Shown here one piece after another: positions 9,801 to 17,902 of a DNA stretch of 64,000 nucleotides. A program made the position numbers and the translations under genes. The stretch's first letter is position 1. Every line of letters begins with the position of its first letter. This DNA is from Verrucomicrobia bacterium Tous-C9LFEB (GTDB lineage: Bacteria > Verrucomicrobiota > Verrucomicrobiia > Methylacidiphilales > UBA1321), in assembly GCA_002304345.1 (NCBI GenBank), contig NEUU01000018.1, forward strand, positions 1 through 64,000. The letters are read 5' to 3'. Below the pieces are notes generated by a model. The model was given only the letters and a program-made list of their open reading frames with translations. It was not told where the DNA came from and made no database searches.

Positions 9801-12378
9801 AGGTCGCGGCGTCCGCGAGATAGCTCAGGAGCTTGATGCGCTGCGCTTCGCCGCCGGAAAGTTGATTGAGCGGTTGGCCGAGGCGCAGGTAATCGAGACC
9901 CACTTCGGTGAGTAAGGCGAGCGCGCGTGCAATCGCGGGATCGTCCGGTGCGAAAAAGTCCTGCGCTTCACGCACGGTCATGTTCAAGACGTCGTGAATC
10001 GAGCGGTCGCGGTAGGTGACGTTGAGGATGTGCGGCAGGAACCGTTTACCTTCGCAGACAGGGCAGGTGACGAAGACGTCCGCGAGGAACTGCATTTCGA
10101 TTCGCTCATAGCCCATGCCGGAGCAGCGTGGACAGCGGCCCGTGCCGCCGTTGAACGAGAAGTCGCCGGGAGTGAGTCCCTGCGCCTGCGCTTTTTCCGT
10201 CTCGGAGAAAATTTTACGGATGCGGTCGTAGATGCCGAGATAAAGCGCAGGATTTGATCGCGGCGTTTTCGAGAGCGGCGATTGATCGACGCGTATGACC
10301 TCGGAGATGAGTTCGGCATTCTTCAATTCTTTGACCGGCAAAACATCCGAGCCGTCATCGTCCGCACCATGGCTGTCCGCGTTCTTAGCGCCCAGCGTGC
10401 GATAGATCACGTCATGCACGAGCGTCGACTTGCCCGAGCCGCTTACGCCGCTGATGCCGACAAAAAGTCCGAGGGGAATATCGAGGTCGAGGTCCTTGAT
10501 GTTATGCGCCGAAGCGCCGCGCAACTTGAGCTGAAACTTGTCATTTACCGCGCGTCGTTTCGCTGCAACCGGGACCGCCGTCTCATTGCGGAGATATTTA
10601 CCCGTCAGCGATTTCTTGTCGCGAATCAGCTCGGGATAGCTGCCTGCAAAAACGAGACTGCCGCCGAGTTCACCCCGACCGGGACCGAGATCGATGATGT
10701 GATCGGCATTGCGCATGAGCGCTTCCTCATGCTCCACGACGAGCAGCGTATTGCCACGATCGCGCAGTTGATGAATCACATCCACAAGCTGCTGCGTGTC
10801 GCGCGGGTGCAAGCCGATGCTCGGTTCGTCGAGGACAAAGAGCGTGTTCACCAGCGCATTGCCAAGGCAGGAGGTCAGATTCACGCGCTGCACTTCGCCG
10901 CCGGACAGCGTGCGCGTGGGGCGGTCAAGCGTGAGGTAGCCGAGGCCGACATCGAGCAGGTAGGAGAGTCGTTGCAAGACCTCGCGCCGCAACATGGCAG
11001 ACGCTTCATCCACCGGCGAGAGCGGTAGCGATTCGATGAACGCCTTCGCGTCGCGGAGTGAAAGCAAATTGATCGCAGCGAGGTTCAGCTTGTGATCAGC
11101 CGTGCCGATCTGGAACCGCAACGCCTCGGGCTTGAGGCGCTGGCCGTGGCAGGTCGGGCAGGTACGATACGCGCGATAGCGGGAGAGGAAGACGCGCACA
11201 TGCATCTTGTACGTCTTCGTTTCGAGCCATTGAAAATAGCCCTTCACGCCATACCAACCGCCGTTCTCCCAGATGTCCTGCAGCGAGCGACCCTTCGCGA
11301 GTTCGCCCTCGACGATGAACTTTTGATCCGCGGCGCACAGTTCGTTGAACGGCACATCGAGCGGGATATCGTTTTTGCGGCAGTGCTTGACCAGATCCTT
11401 CTGGCACTCGATGGAGAAACCACTTTGCCACGGCTTCACGAGACCTCCGGCAATGGTCAGCGAGCGGTCGGGCAGGGCGCGTTCGTAATCGATCTCGATG
11501 GTGCGACCGAAGCCGCGGCAGACCGGGCAGGCACCGACGGGATTATTGAACGAGAACAACGCTGGTGACGGTTCGGGGAAGGTCGTGCCGTCGTAGGGGC
11601 AACGCCAGGTGTTCGCGAAGCGCAGAAATTCGACCTTCGCCGTGGTGCTGAGGAAATGGACGATGCCCTGACCCGTGCGCAACGCGGTTTCGATTGCTTC
11701 CGTGAGCCGTGTCCGGTTCGCTTCACTGGCGGCGAGTCGATCCTGAATCACGTACAGCTCTGCTGGCGCGAGCGTCTTCGCATCGACTTCGTCATCGGTG
11801 CGGAACACGCGCCCTTCGCTCCAGACGCGGAGATAACCTTGCTGCTTCAGCGCGGCGAGGGCGGAGAGCAGCGTTGGCTTCTTCTCGAACGATACGCGGA
11901 ACGTCACGAGCAGTTCCTTGTCCTTCCACTCGGTCAGCACGTTTTGCGCGATCTCCTGCGCGGTGTAGGGCTTGATGGCGCGACCGCAATCCGGGCAGGT
12001 GAGTGTCGCCACGCGCGCGAAGAGCATTTTCAGGTAATCTGCGATCTCCGTCATCGTCCCGACCGTGCTGCGGGAGGTTTTTACTGGATTCGCCTGTTCG
12101 ATCGCGATGGCGGGCGGAATGCCTTCAATCGAGTCGAAGTCCGGTTTGTCCATGCGCTCGAGGAACTGACGCGTGTAAGGCGAGAAGGTTTCCACGTAAC
12201 GGCGCTGCCCCTCCGCGTAGAGCGTGTCGAACGCGAGGGACGATTTGCCCGAACCGCTCAAGCCGGTGACGACCGTAAGTTGATGATGCGGAATATCGAG
12301 GGAGAGATTCTTCAGGTTGTGCTGGCGTGCGCCGCGAACCCGGATGCAGTGAGGTTGAGAGGGAGAGACCTTGGACAT
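6808..12378 (-). CDS. uvrA: Double-length excinuclease ABC subunit A (tandem UvrA fusion)
   Basis: UvrA recognises bulky DNA lesions in nucleotide excision repair. This 1856-residue protein is two UvrA copies fused head to tail, with a junction near residue 980. Four Walker A motifs are visible (GLSGSGKSS, GVSGSGKST, GLSGSGKST, GVSGAGKST), as are four LSGGE signatures (LSGGEVQR, LSGGEAQR, LSGGESQR twice). CxxC zinc-finger pairs occur in both halves, but the first pair of the second half is eroded (AHDPETGEQ near residue 1104; FCPKSGRS later). A normal UvrA is about 940 residues and dimerises; a fused form is known from Chlamydiae and other PVC bacteria. The frame opens at 12519, but MSKVSPSQ at 12378 is the start that fits. 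Confidence 0.96.
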   Translation of the reverse strand: MSKVSPSQPHCIRVRGARQHNLKNLSLDIPHHQLTVVTGLSGSGKSSLAFDTLYAEGQRRYVETFSPYTRQFLERMDKPDFDSIEGIPPAIAIEQANPVKTSRSTVGTMTEIADYLKMLFARVATLTCPDCGRAIKPYTAQEIAQNVLTEWKDKELLVTFRVSFEKKPTLLSALAALKQQGYLRVWSEGRVFRTDDEVDAKTLAPAELYVIQDRLAASEANRTRLTEAIETALRTGQGIVHFLSTTAKVEFLRFANTWRCPYDGTTFPEPSPALFSFNNPVGACPVCRGFGRTIEIDYERALPDRSLTIAGGLVKPWQSGFSIECQKDLVKHCRKNDIPLDVPFNELCAADQKFIVEGELAKGRSLQDIWENGGWYGVKGYFQWLETKTYKMHVRVFLSRYRAYRTCPTCHGQRLKPEALRFQIGTADHKLNLAAINLLSLRDAKAFIESLPLSPVDEASAMLRREVLQRLSYLLDVGLGYLTLDRPTRTLSGGEVQRVNLTSCLGNALVNTLFVLDEPSIGLHPRDTQQLVDVIHQLRDRGNTLLVVEHEEALMRNADHIIDLGPGRGELGGSLVFAGSYPELIRDKKSLTGKYLRNETAVPVAAKRRAVNDKFQLKLRGASAHNIKDLDLDIPLGLFVGISGVSGSGKSTLVHDVIYRTLGAKNADSHGADDDGSDVLPVKELKNAELISEVIRVDQSPLSKTPRSNPALYLGIYDRIRKIFSETEKAQAQGLTPGDFSFNGGTGRCPRCSGMGYERIEMQFLADVFVTCPVCEGKRFLPHILNVTYRDRSIHDVLNMTVREAQDFFAPDDPAIARALALLTEVGLDYLRLGQPLNQLSGGEAQRIKLLSYLADAATSEKNTPTKSGSTRLFILDEPTTGLHFEDIRLLVAVLQRLVDQGNSLLVIEHNLDVLKCADWLIDLGPEAGDGGGEVVATGTPEQVTRVAKSYTGKFLREKLGVPDTKSTLVLSRPDRKRRAILNRPECIQIRGARHHNLKNVSLDIDLGQMTVVTGLSGSGKSTLAFDLLFAEGQRRYLDSLNAYARQFVEQMEKPAVDSITGIPPAVAIEQRLTQGGRKSTIATVTEIHQFLRLLYAKLGTAHDPETGEQAVRQTSDEIFKWIEKSRRTGELTLLAPLIRARKGFHTEIAKWAQKKGYTMLRVDGKWIAPDKFKALNRYSEHTIDLVVGTLTSKQKPGERRRLVETALEIGRGTLFAFNKKDESVYSTHLFCPKSGRSFDELDPRLFSYNSPHGWCPTCEGYGTILHVNVDAETDAEREAAQELAREWHEEELPVCTVCNGQRLNPIARAVRLAVGKGRSQTSWTLPEISALTILEAGTLFKGVAFSGRDGEIARDILPEIQQRLAFLAKVGLGYLTLDRSAPTLSGGESQRIRLAAQLGSSLQGVLYVLDEPTIGLHPRDNHQLLRSLSDLRDHGNTLVIVEHDEDTMRAADHIIDLGPGAGTHGGNVVAQGSWQQLAKNKKSITGQLLGEPLRHPLSGARRPLDKTVRWCTVKGAHEHNLQNLEVALPAGRLIAVCGVSGAGKSTLVHDVLKLALAPRKRGESATKTSRQWKSVDHGDLFSAVYEVDQSPIGKTSRSTPATYIGLMDDIRSLFAQLPLARQRGYGRDRFSFNSGSGRCQTCLGQGTIKVEMNFLPSVYVPCEACRSRRYNTETLEVKYNEKSIADILDMTIEEAALFFADVPRLQRPLQLLADTGLGYLTLGQRSPTLSGGESQRIKLVAELSRSLGTNVNKRLKMPGFGKTHHLYLLEEPTIGLHLADVKRLLDVMHQLVDAGHTVVVIEHHLDVLAEADYVIELGPEGGNGGGLLIATGTPEQVAKNKKSVTGPFLAKALRA

Positions 12379-12475
12379 GTGTCTTATTATTCTAGCGGGA
12401 ATTTCCAAGATGCAATGGGCGACCGTAAAAAACTTGTTGGATGCCCGGTTGTAGGTAAAGTTATTCGATTCCCTT

Positions 12476-13624
12476 ATGGCAGCTACAATCACCCTGAATA
12501 AGCGCGTCCTGCTCGGCATGAGCGGCGGCGTCGACTCCAGCGTCTCCGCCTACCTGCTCAAAGAGCAAGGCTACGAGGTCATCGGCGTGACCATGAAAGT
12601 GTGGCCGCAGGATTGCGTTTCGCGCGCGGAGGACAAATGTTGCGGTCCGCAAGCCGTCGCCGACGCCCGGGCCGTGGCCCATGCGCTCGACATCCCGCAT
12701 TACGTTGTCGATGAAGCGAACGATTTCGAGAAGATGGTGATCGACTACTTCACGCAGGAGTATCAGCAGGGGCGCACGCCGAATCCGTGTGTCATGTGCA
12801 ACGAAAAACTCAAGTTTGGCAACTTGCAAAACAAAGCGACCGCCCTCGGCGCGTGGTACATTGCGACCGGACACTACGCCCGCATCGAGCACAACGAAAG
12901 CGGCCCGGTGCTCAAGAAGGCGGTCGACGCGCGCAAGGACCAGTCCTATTTCCTTTTCAGTCTACAACCGGCGCAGCTCAACCGCTCGCTCGTTCCGCTC
13001 GGTGGTTTGACCAAGCCGGAGACCCGCGCCATCGCGAAGAAGATGGGCTTGAAGACCTACGACAAGGAAGACAGCCAGGAGATTTGTTTCGTTCCCGGCA
13101 ACGACTACAAGGACTTCCTCAAATCCCACCTCGGCGCGAAGGAATTTCATCGCGGCGGTATTTACTACAAAGACGGCACCTATATGGGACCGCACGACGG
13201 CGTCGAATTTTTCACCGTAGGCCAACGCAAGGGCCTCGGCGGCGGTCACGGTCGACCGATCTTCGTCATCGATATCGACCCTGCCACCAGCAGCGTCATC
13301 GTTGGTGAGCATGACGATCTGATCCGCCCTGACTGCTTTATCAACCAGACCAACTGGGTGGGTGGCGAACCGACCGAGCCCATCGAGATCACGACCAAGA
13401 TCCGCTACAACTTCCCCGAAGTCCGCGCCCGCTTGCACCCGCTGCCGAATCGTCGCGCACGCATTGAATTCCTCGAAGCGCAACGCTCGATCAGCCCCGG
13501 CCAGGCGGCCGTCTGCTACGTTGGCGATACCGTTATCGGTGGCGGCTGGATCGAACGCAGCGACCTCGGCATTTCCATTCCCGCCGCGACCTCTGCCCCG
13601 GCAAAAACCGAAGCGAGCGTATGA
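12476..13624 (+). CDS. mnmA: tRNA-specific 2-thiouridylase MnmA
   Basis: MnmA adenylates and thiolates U34 of tRNAs for Lys, Glu and Gln. The 382-residue protein has the PP-loop GMSGGVDSSVSAYLL near the N-terminus and the catalytic Cys in PNPCVMCN. The second Cys is in SQEICFVP, and the DQSYFLF segment is also present. It is transcribed divergently from uvrA with 97 bases between the starts. Its stop overlaps the cutA start by 4 bases (ATGA). About 20 residues at the C-terminus after the barrel domain are Ala/Pro/Thr-rich and probably disordered. Confidence 0.96.
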   Translation: MAATITLNKRVLLGMSGGVDSSVSAYLLKEQGYEVIGVTMKVWPQDCVSRAEDKCCGPQAVADARAVAHALDIPHYVVDEANDFEKMVIDYFTQEYQQGRTPNPCVMCNEKLKFGNLQNKATALGAWYIATGHYARIEHNESGPVLKKAVDARKDQSYFLFSLQPAQLNRSLVPLGGLTKPETRAIAKKMGLKTYDKEDSQEICFVPGNDYKDFLKSHLGAKEFHRGGIYYKDGTYMGPHDGVEFFTVGQRKGLGGGHGRPIFVIDIDPATSSVIVGEHDDLIRPDCFINQTNWVGGEPTEPIEITTKIRYNFPEVRARLHPLPNRRARIEFLEAQRSISPGQAAVCYVGDTVIGGGWIERSDLGISIPAATSAPAKTEASV

Positions 13625-13944
13625 CCCCTGTGATCGTTCTCGTCACGGCGAGTTCGCTCGACGAAGCGCGGGCGATTGCCCAGGGTGTGCTCGAGGCCAA
13701 ACTCGCCGCCTGCGCGAATATTGTTCCCGGCTTGGAGTCTCACTACTGGTGGCAAGGGAAGCTCGAGACCGCTGCGGAATTCCTGCTCCTGATCAAAAGC
13801 AGCCGCGAACAATTCGACGCGCTCTCCATTCTCGTGAAGCAACTTCACAGCTATGAATGTCCCGAGATCGTGGCGCTCGCGCCCGAGGCGGTGGAAGCGA
13901 GCTATTTGAAGTGGTGGCGTGATGAGGTGACATCCGGTAGCTAA
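13621..13944 (+). CDS. cutA: Divalent-cation tolerance protein CutA1
   Basis: The 107-residue protein is a typical CutA1: it has the LVTASSLDEARAIAQGVLE opening, the AACANIVPGLESHYWW core and the LHSYECPEIVAL block ahead of the C-terminal YLKWW. Family members form ferredoxin-fold trimers resembling PII proteins and bind copper; the physiological role is unsettled. The start codon lies in the mnmA stop (4-base overlap), indicating cotranslation. Confidence 0.94.
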   Translation: MTPVIVLVTASSLDEARAIAQGVLEAKLAACANIVPGLESHYWWQGKLETAAEFLLLIKSSREQFDALSILVKQLHSYECPEIVALAPEAVEASYLKWWRDEVTSGS

Positions 13945-13965
13945 AAAGAGCAAGGGAAGGGGAAT

Positions 13966-14559
13966 ATGAAATGGGTTGCATGGATTTGCTTATTAGTTTT
14001 TACAGGTGGCGGGGTCTTTAGCCGGGCTGAGTCTAATCCCACGGATGAACGGCTCACGCAACTAGCCGTCCAGCGACTTCAGAAAATCTGCGGGAACGAA
14101 GTAGTCATTAGCGTTTCGTACAAGGCGCTTACTATCCAAAAGGACGTTCAACAACGAGAGATCGAACGACCGGCTAGATTTGGATCGGTCATCGGATCTG
14201 CAACCGAATCCCAAATGCAAACGGTTGTGGAGACCTTACCGGTCGGGAGAGGATTCGCGATTCGAATCGATATTGACAGTAAGCCCTACCCTGGTCCTCT
14301 GGCCTGCGGTACGAGGCTTGTTTGGGATGTCGCTCGGATGCATCCGGATATTTATTCAGGCTGCAGTGAGGCCTATGCCGACATTCCGCTCATTGACCAG
14401 AAATTGTACGCTTTCACGCGGGTGACTTTGGGACGGTGGGCTGATACGTCAGCGGTCAAAGTGCTTTTTGCGAAGGTCATCGAAGCGATCACGGAAAAGC
14501 AAGAGGGCATTTCATTCTGCGATACCGTCCTCGCTTCTTATCCATCATCAACTCGATAG
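13966..14559 (+). CDS. Secreted protein of unknown function
   Basis: I do not recognise this 197-residue protein. It starts with a clear signal peptide (MKWVAWICLLVFTGGGVFSRA, cleavage probably after FSRA). The mature part contains three widely spaced Cys residues (in QKICGNE, GPLACGT and SGCSEAY) plus one near the end in SFCDT, which suggests disulfides in the periplasm. Base composition is lower in GC than the neighbours. It lies 21 bases after cutA on the same strand, so cotranscription is possible. Confidence 0.65.
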   Translation: MKWVAWICLLVFTGGGVFSRAESNPTDERLTQLAVQRLQKICGNEVVISVSYKALTIQKDVQQREIERPARFGSVIGSATESQMQTVVETLPVGRGFAIRIDIDSKPYPGPLACGTRLVWDVARMHPDIYSGCSEAYADIPLIDQKLYAFTRVTLGRWADTSAVKVLFAKVIEAITEKQEGISFCDTVLASYPSSTR

Positions 14560-14599
14560 TTTTTTTGACGTCCACACCCCGGACCTGTAAACTTCCCCT

Positions 14600-15256
14600 A
14601 TGAAGAAAATCGCGGTCATCCTCTCGGGTTGCGGAGTCTACGACGGAGCGGAAATCCATGAGTCGGTGCTGGTCCTGCTGGCACTTGACCGCGCCGGGGC
14701 GCAGGCCGTGTGTGCTGCGCCGGACTGCGAACAGCTTCACGTCATCAATCACGCCTCGGGCGAGCCCGTTTCGGCTGAAAAACGGTTCGTCCTCATCGAA
14801 TCCGCCCGCATCGCGCGCGGCCAGATTCAGGCCGTCCGCAAGCTCGATGTCGACGCCATTGACGCGGTCATTCTGCCCGGCGGTTTTGGTGCGGCCAAGA
14901 ACATCTCCAATTTTGCCGTCAAAGGCGAGCAGGCGACCGTGAACAAGGAAGTCGCCGAGTTCTTGATCAGCGCCCAGCAAGCGGGCAAGCCGATTGGCTT
15001 CGCCTGTATCGCCCCCGCCATCGCGGCGCAACTCTTCGGCTCGCAAGGCGTCCACTTCACCATCGGCAACGACGCCACTACCGCGCAAGCCCTGCAGAAG
15101 TGGGGCGGTCAGCACATCAATTGCGCCGTCGACAACATCATCGTCGACACCAAGCTCAAGATCGTCACCACCCCCGCCTACATGCTGGCCGGTCGCATCA
15201 CCGAAGCCGAGGCGGGGATCAACAAGATGGTCGCGGAAGTCCTGAAGCTGGCGTAA
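14600..15256 (+). CDS. elbB: DJ-1/PfpI family protein ElbB
   Basis: ElbB proteins (isoprenoid-biosynthesis-associated, glyoxalase-like) are cytoplasmic members of the DJ-1/PfpI superfamily. The 218-residue protein opens with KKIAVILSGCGVYDGAEIHE, has the LPGGFGAAKN loop, and has the nucleophile-elbow Cys in IGFACIAPA. The C-terminus is of normal length. The E. coli homologue has weak glyoxalase activity; the true substrate is unknown. The gene stands alone, 40 bases after the secreted unknown, and converges on the DUF2167 gene. Confidence 0.93.
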   Translation: MKKIAVILSGCGVYDGAEIHESVLVLLALDRAGAQAVCAAPDCEQLHVINHASGEPVSAEKRFVLIESARIARGQIQAVRKLDVDAIDAVILPGGFGAAKNISNFAVKGEQATVNKEVAEFLISAQQAGKPIGFACIAPAIAAQLFGSQGVHFTIGNDATTAQALQKWGGQHINCAVDNIIVDTKLKIVTTPAYMLAGRITEAEAGINKMVAEVLKLA

Positions 15257-15299
15257 ATCACCAGCTCCAGCCCCACCCCAAAAAGATCGTGGATAGGTT

Positions 15300-16187
15300 C
15301 TAACTCTCGCTCTTCGCTTTGCCGAAGAAGAACTGTTTGATGGCTGCCCCGATGGCGATGAGGCCAATGAGCACGAACTTCTTGGCCGCGACGAGGAACA
15401 CCAGCAGGCCCTTGATCAAGCCCGCCTTGATGGCGATTTTACCAGCGACCAGACCGGCCAGACCATAGGCGGCCACTTTGTCCGCGCTAGGGACGAAATC
15501 AGCGTAGCGATGGCCTTCGTTGAATTCGGTTTGAGCTAGAATGGTGGGAGCCTGGGTGTTGATCTCGGTCAACCGATCCATCCCGCCGACTGCATTGAGG
15601 ACCAAAACGCCACGACGACCGAGCACGCGGATGTTGTAATTAAGTGTCGACTCCTTGCTGTCGTCGAACCGCAGTTCCTTGGCCCAATACATCTTGTGGT
15701 TGGCCTTGTCGTAGCGGGGAGGTTGCGCCCAGCCCACGAGCTGGACCGATCCGTAGCCCTTCTTCACGCGCTCCTTGTTGGCTTCCGCGGTGGATTCCTG
15801 CATTTCCTTGAGTAGTTTGGAGTAGTCGATGCTCTCGGCATCGTCATCTTTTACGTAGCCATCCTCGTCGTAGGTCACGATCACGGCCCAGCTATCTTGC
15901 GCGGAGACCTTCAAGTTGGCCGGGACGATCATACCGAGCGTTCCACTGCCGTCGGGATTGCCCCACAGTTTTTCCAAGGTGATCTTGGTATCCTCGGGCG
16001 AGAGATAGCGGAATTCCGGAGTAAGATTCAACGTGGCGAGGCCATCTTGCAGGGTGATCTTGCCCGATTGATAATTGAGCTTACTTTCGATCTTGCTCGC
16101 TTCGGAAGCCGTTTCGGATTCCGCCCGGACACTTAACAACGCGCAGAAGAACAGCGCCACCCACCCCAACTTACGATACATTCCCAT
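15300..16187 (-). CDS. DUF2167 membrane protein
   Basis: The 295-residue protein has a signal peptide (to about residue 23), a soluble central region and a hydrophobic C-terminal third with two or three membrane helices (about residues 235-285). The central motifs GWAQPPRYDKANHKMYWAKE and LNYNIRVLGRRGVL match DUF2167, a family of uncharacterised membrane proteins. Start is ATG at 16187 or, two codons in, 16181. It converges with elbB and diverges from the small basic protein gene. Confidence 0.85.
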   Translation of the reverse strand: MGMYRKLGWVALFFCALLSVRAESETASEASKIESKLNYQSGKITLQDGLATLNLTPEFRYLSPEDTKITLEKLWGNPDGSGTLGMIVPANLKVSAQDSWAVIVTYDEDGYVKDDDAESIDYSKLLKEMQESTAEANKERVKKGYGSVQLVGWAQPPRYDKANHKMYWAKELRFDDSKESTLNYNIRVLGRRGVLVLNAVGGMDRLTEINTQAPTILAQTEFNEGHRYADFVPSADKVAAYGLAGLVAGKIAIKAGLIKGLLVFLVAAKKFVLIGLIAIGAAIKQFFFGKAKSES

Positions 16188-16393
16188 TTTAATGCTCCCT
16201 TGTATACCGAGGCACTCAGGCCCGGATTGAGTTCAATAAGTCTCGAATTACACTGTGGAACATCAGTTCGAAGTCAATCCAGATGTGAAGGCGAGGAGGG
16301 GAGGGAGCCTAACTATTTCTTGTGAAAGTTAAGAAAAACTACTTGCATCCATTTGGGGAAGCCCCTACCGTAACCGCTCCCCGGAGATAATTT

Positions 16394-16549
16394 ATGTCAC
16401 AACATCGCAGCTTACGTAGTTCTGGTACCATCGCAGCCAAGCGCAACGTCCTCAAGCGTTTCGAACGCGTGGATCTTCTCAAGAAGCGCGGCCAATTCAA
16501 AGAAGGCCGCAGCGTCCTGAATTTGCCCAAGACCCGCCCCCCGGAATAA
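16394..16549 (+). CDS. Small basic protein of the Verrucomicrobia/Chlamydiae type
   Basis: The 51-residue product reads MSQHRSLRSSGTIAAKRNVL at its start, continues KRFERVDLLKKRG, and ends KTRPPE. It is strongly basic (Arg and Lys about one third) and resembles a small basic protein family I know from Verrucomicrobia and Chlamydiae (TIGR04137-like, thought ribosome- or RNA-associated). That family link is from memory and needs a profile search. It lies 42 bases upstream of the pseudouridine synthase, so the two may be cotranscribed. The function is unknown. Confidence 0.75.
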   Translation: MSQHRSLRSSGTIAAKRNVLKRFERVDLLKKRGQFKEGRSVLNLPKTRPPE

Positions 16550-16591
16550 CATCCGGTCATCAAGCGGTTCCCAGGGAGCCGCTTTTCCGAC

Positions 16592-17902
16592 GTGCGACTG
16601 AATCAATTTTTGGCCCGGGCGGGGCATGGCTCCCGCCGCGCCTGCGAGGAACTCATCCTCTCCGGACAGGTGTTCCTCAACGGTCAGCGCGTTACCAAAC
16701 TCGCCACGCGGGTTGGTCCCAACGACAGCGTTTCCATCGCGGGCAAGAAGTTGCATGCCGAGCGTCCGCTCACGGCCATGCTCTACAAGCCGCGTGGTTA
16801 TATTTGCAGCACCGTTGAAGAAGGTGGCGCCAAGACCATCTTCGATCTCCTTCCGCGCGACTGGCCCCGTGTATTCTACGTGGGCCGTCTCGACATGGAC
16901 AGCGAGGGTTTGCTCCTGCTCACCAACAACGGCGAGCTCGCGCAAAAGATGTCGCACCCCAGCTTCAAGCTGCCCAAGATTTACGAAGTCCGCCTCAACC
17001 GCGAGTTCGACTTTGCCGCCGACACCGACAAGCTCCGCAACGGCATGCTCGTCGAGGGCAAGATGGGCCGCTTCGACGCCATCCACCGCCTCGGCACGCA
17101 TCTCTACAAGGTGGTTCTCAGCCAAGGTCTCAAGCGACAGATTCGATTGATGTTTGAGTACGTCGGCTATACCGTGGAACGACTGGTTCGCACGCAGATT
17201 GGTTCGCTCACCCTGGGCGACCTCGCACCCGGCCAATACAAGATCATCCATGAAAGCGAAGTGGAAAAACTTTTCAGGCAACCGGCTGGCACCGTCGCCC
17301 CGAGCGAAGAAGCGTCCTCTGCTCCTCAGCCGGAATATCGCGATCGGCCTCCTCGTCGTTCCCGGCCTTTTCGGCCCGATGACCGTGGCCCGCGCCCACG
17401 AGGGGATTACCCCCGCCGCAACGATCGTTCTCGCAGCGACGAGCGTGGTGAGCAACGCCCCCCGCGCAGCTACCCCGGTGCTCGCCCCGAACGCCCCAGC
17501 TACCCCCGTCGCGATGATCGCGCGGGTGGAGACGAACCGCGCGGAGAGCGTGGCGAACGCAGCTATCCCGTCAGCCGTCCCGGTTACCCCGGCGGCAGCA
17601 GTGCCCCCCGCCGACCCTTCGCCGCTCGCGGCCCCGGATCGAGCACGGATAATCGCACAGGCTACGCCTACCCCAAGCGCCCCAGCCCCTACGGAGCCAA
17701 AGGCCCCCGCGATCACCGCCCCGGCACAGGCATCCCCCGCCGTTTCGGCGCCCCCAGCGCCGGAGGACCGACCGGTCCGGGTGGGAAAACTTTCTCCCGA
17801 GGCCCTCAAGGCCCGGCAGGACGCCGAGGACCGCGCCCGGGCGGCCCAGGCCAGGGGCCCCGCCCCGGCGGCAAGTTCGGCGGACCGCGACGCGGACACT
17901 AA
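16592..17902 (+). CDS. RsuA/RluB-type rRNA pseudouridine synthase with Arg/Gly-rich tail
   Basis: Residues 1-60 form an S4 RNA-binding domain and residues 60-235 a RsuA/RluB-type catalytic domain with the nucleophile Asp101 in GRLDMDSEGLLLL and the LSQGLKRQIR motif. It should isomerise one uridine of 16S or 23S rRNA. After about residue 235 comes a roughly 200-residue low-complexity tail rich in Arg, Gly, Pro and Tyr (repeated SYPxR and RPxG units), probably disordered and RNA-binding. The start is GTG at 16592 (reads as Met). The tail is overlapped by another long open frame (17250-18113). The precise target base cannot be told. Confidence 0.88.
   Translation: MRLNQFLARAGHGSRRACEELILSGQVFLNGQRVTKLATRVGPNDSVSIAGKKLHAERPLTAMLYKPRGYICSTVEEGGAKTIFDLLPRDWPRVFYVGRLDMDSEGLLLLTNNGELAQKMSHPSFKLPKIYEVRLNREFDFAADTDKLRNGMLVEGKMGRFDAIHRLGTHLYKVVLSQGLKRQIRLMFEYVGYTVERLVRTQIGSLTLGDLAPGQYKIIHESEVEKLFRQPAGTVAPSEEASSAPQPEYRDRPPRRSRPFRPDDRGPRPRGDYPRRNDRSRSDERGEQRPPRSYPGARPERPSYPRRDDRAGGDEPRGERGERSYPVSRPGYPGGSSAPRRPFAARGPGSSTDNRTGYAYPKRPSPYGAKGPRDHRPGTGIPRRFGAPSAGGPTGPGGKTFSRGPQGPAGRRGPRPGGPGQGPRPGGKFGGPRRGH

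Noticed and set aside
6808..12378. Two adjacent uvrA genes joined by a sequencing error
   Set aside because: The frame is open throughout with no stop at the junction, and fused UvrA is known in the PVC group.
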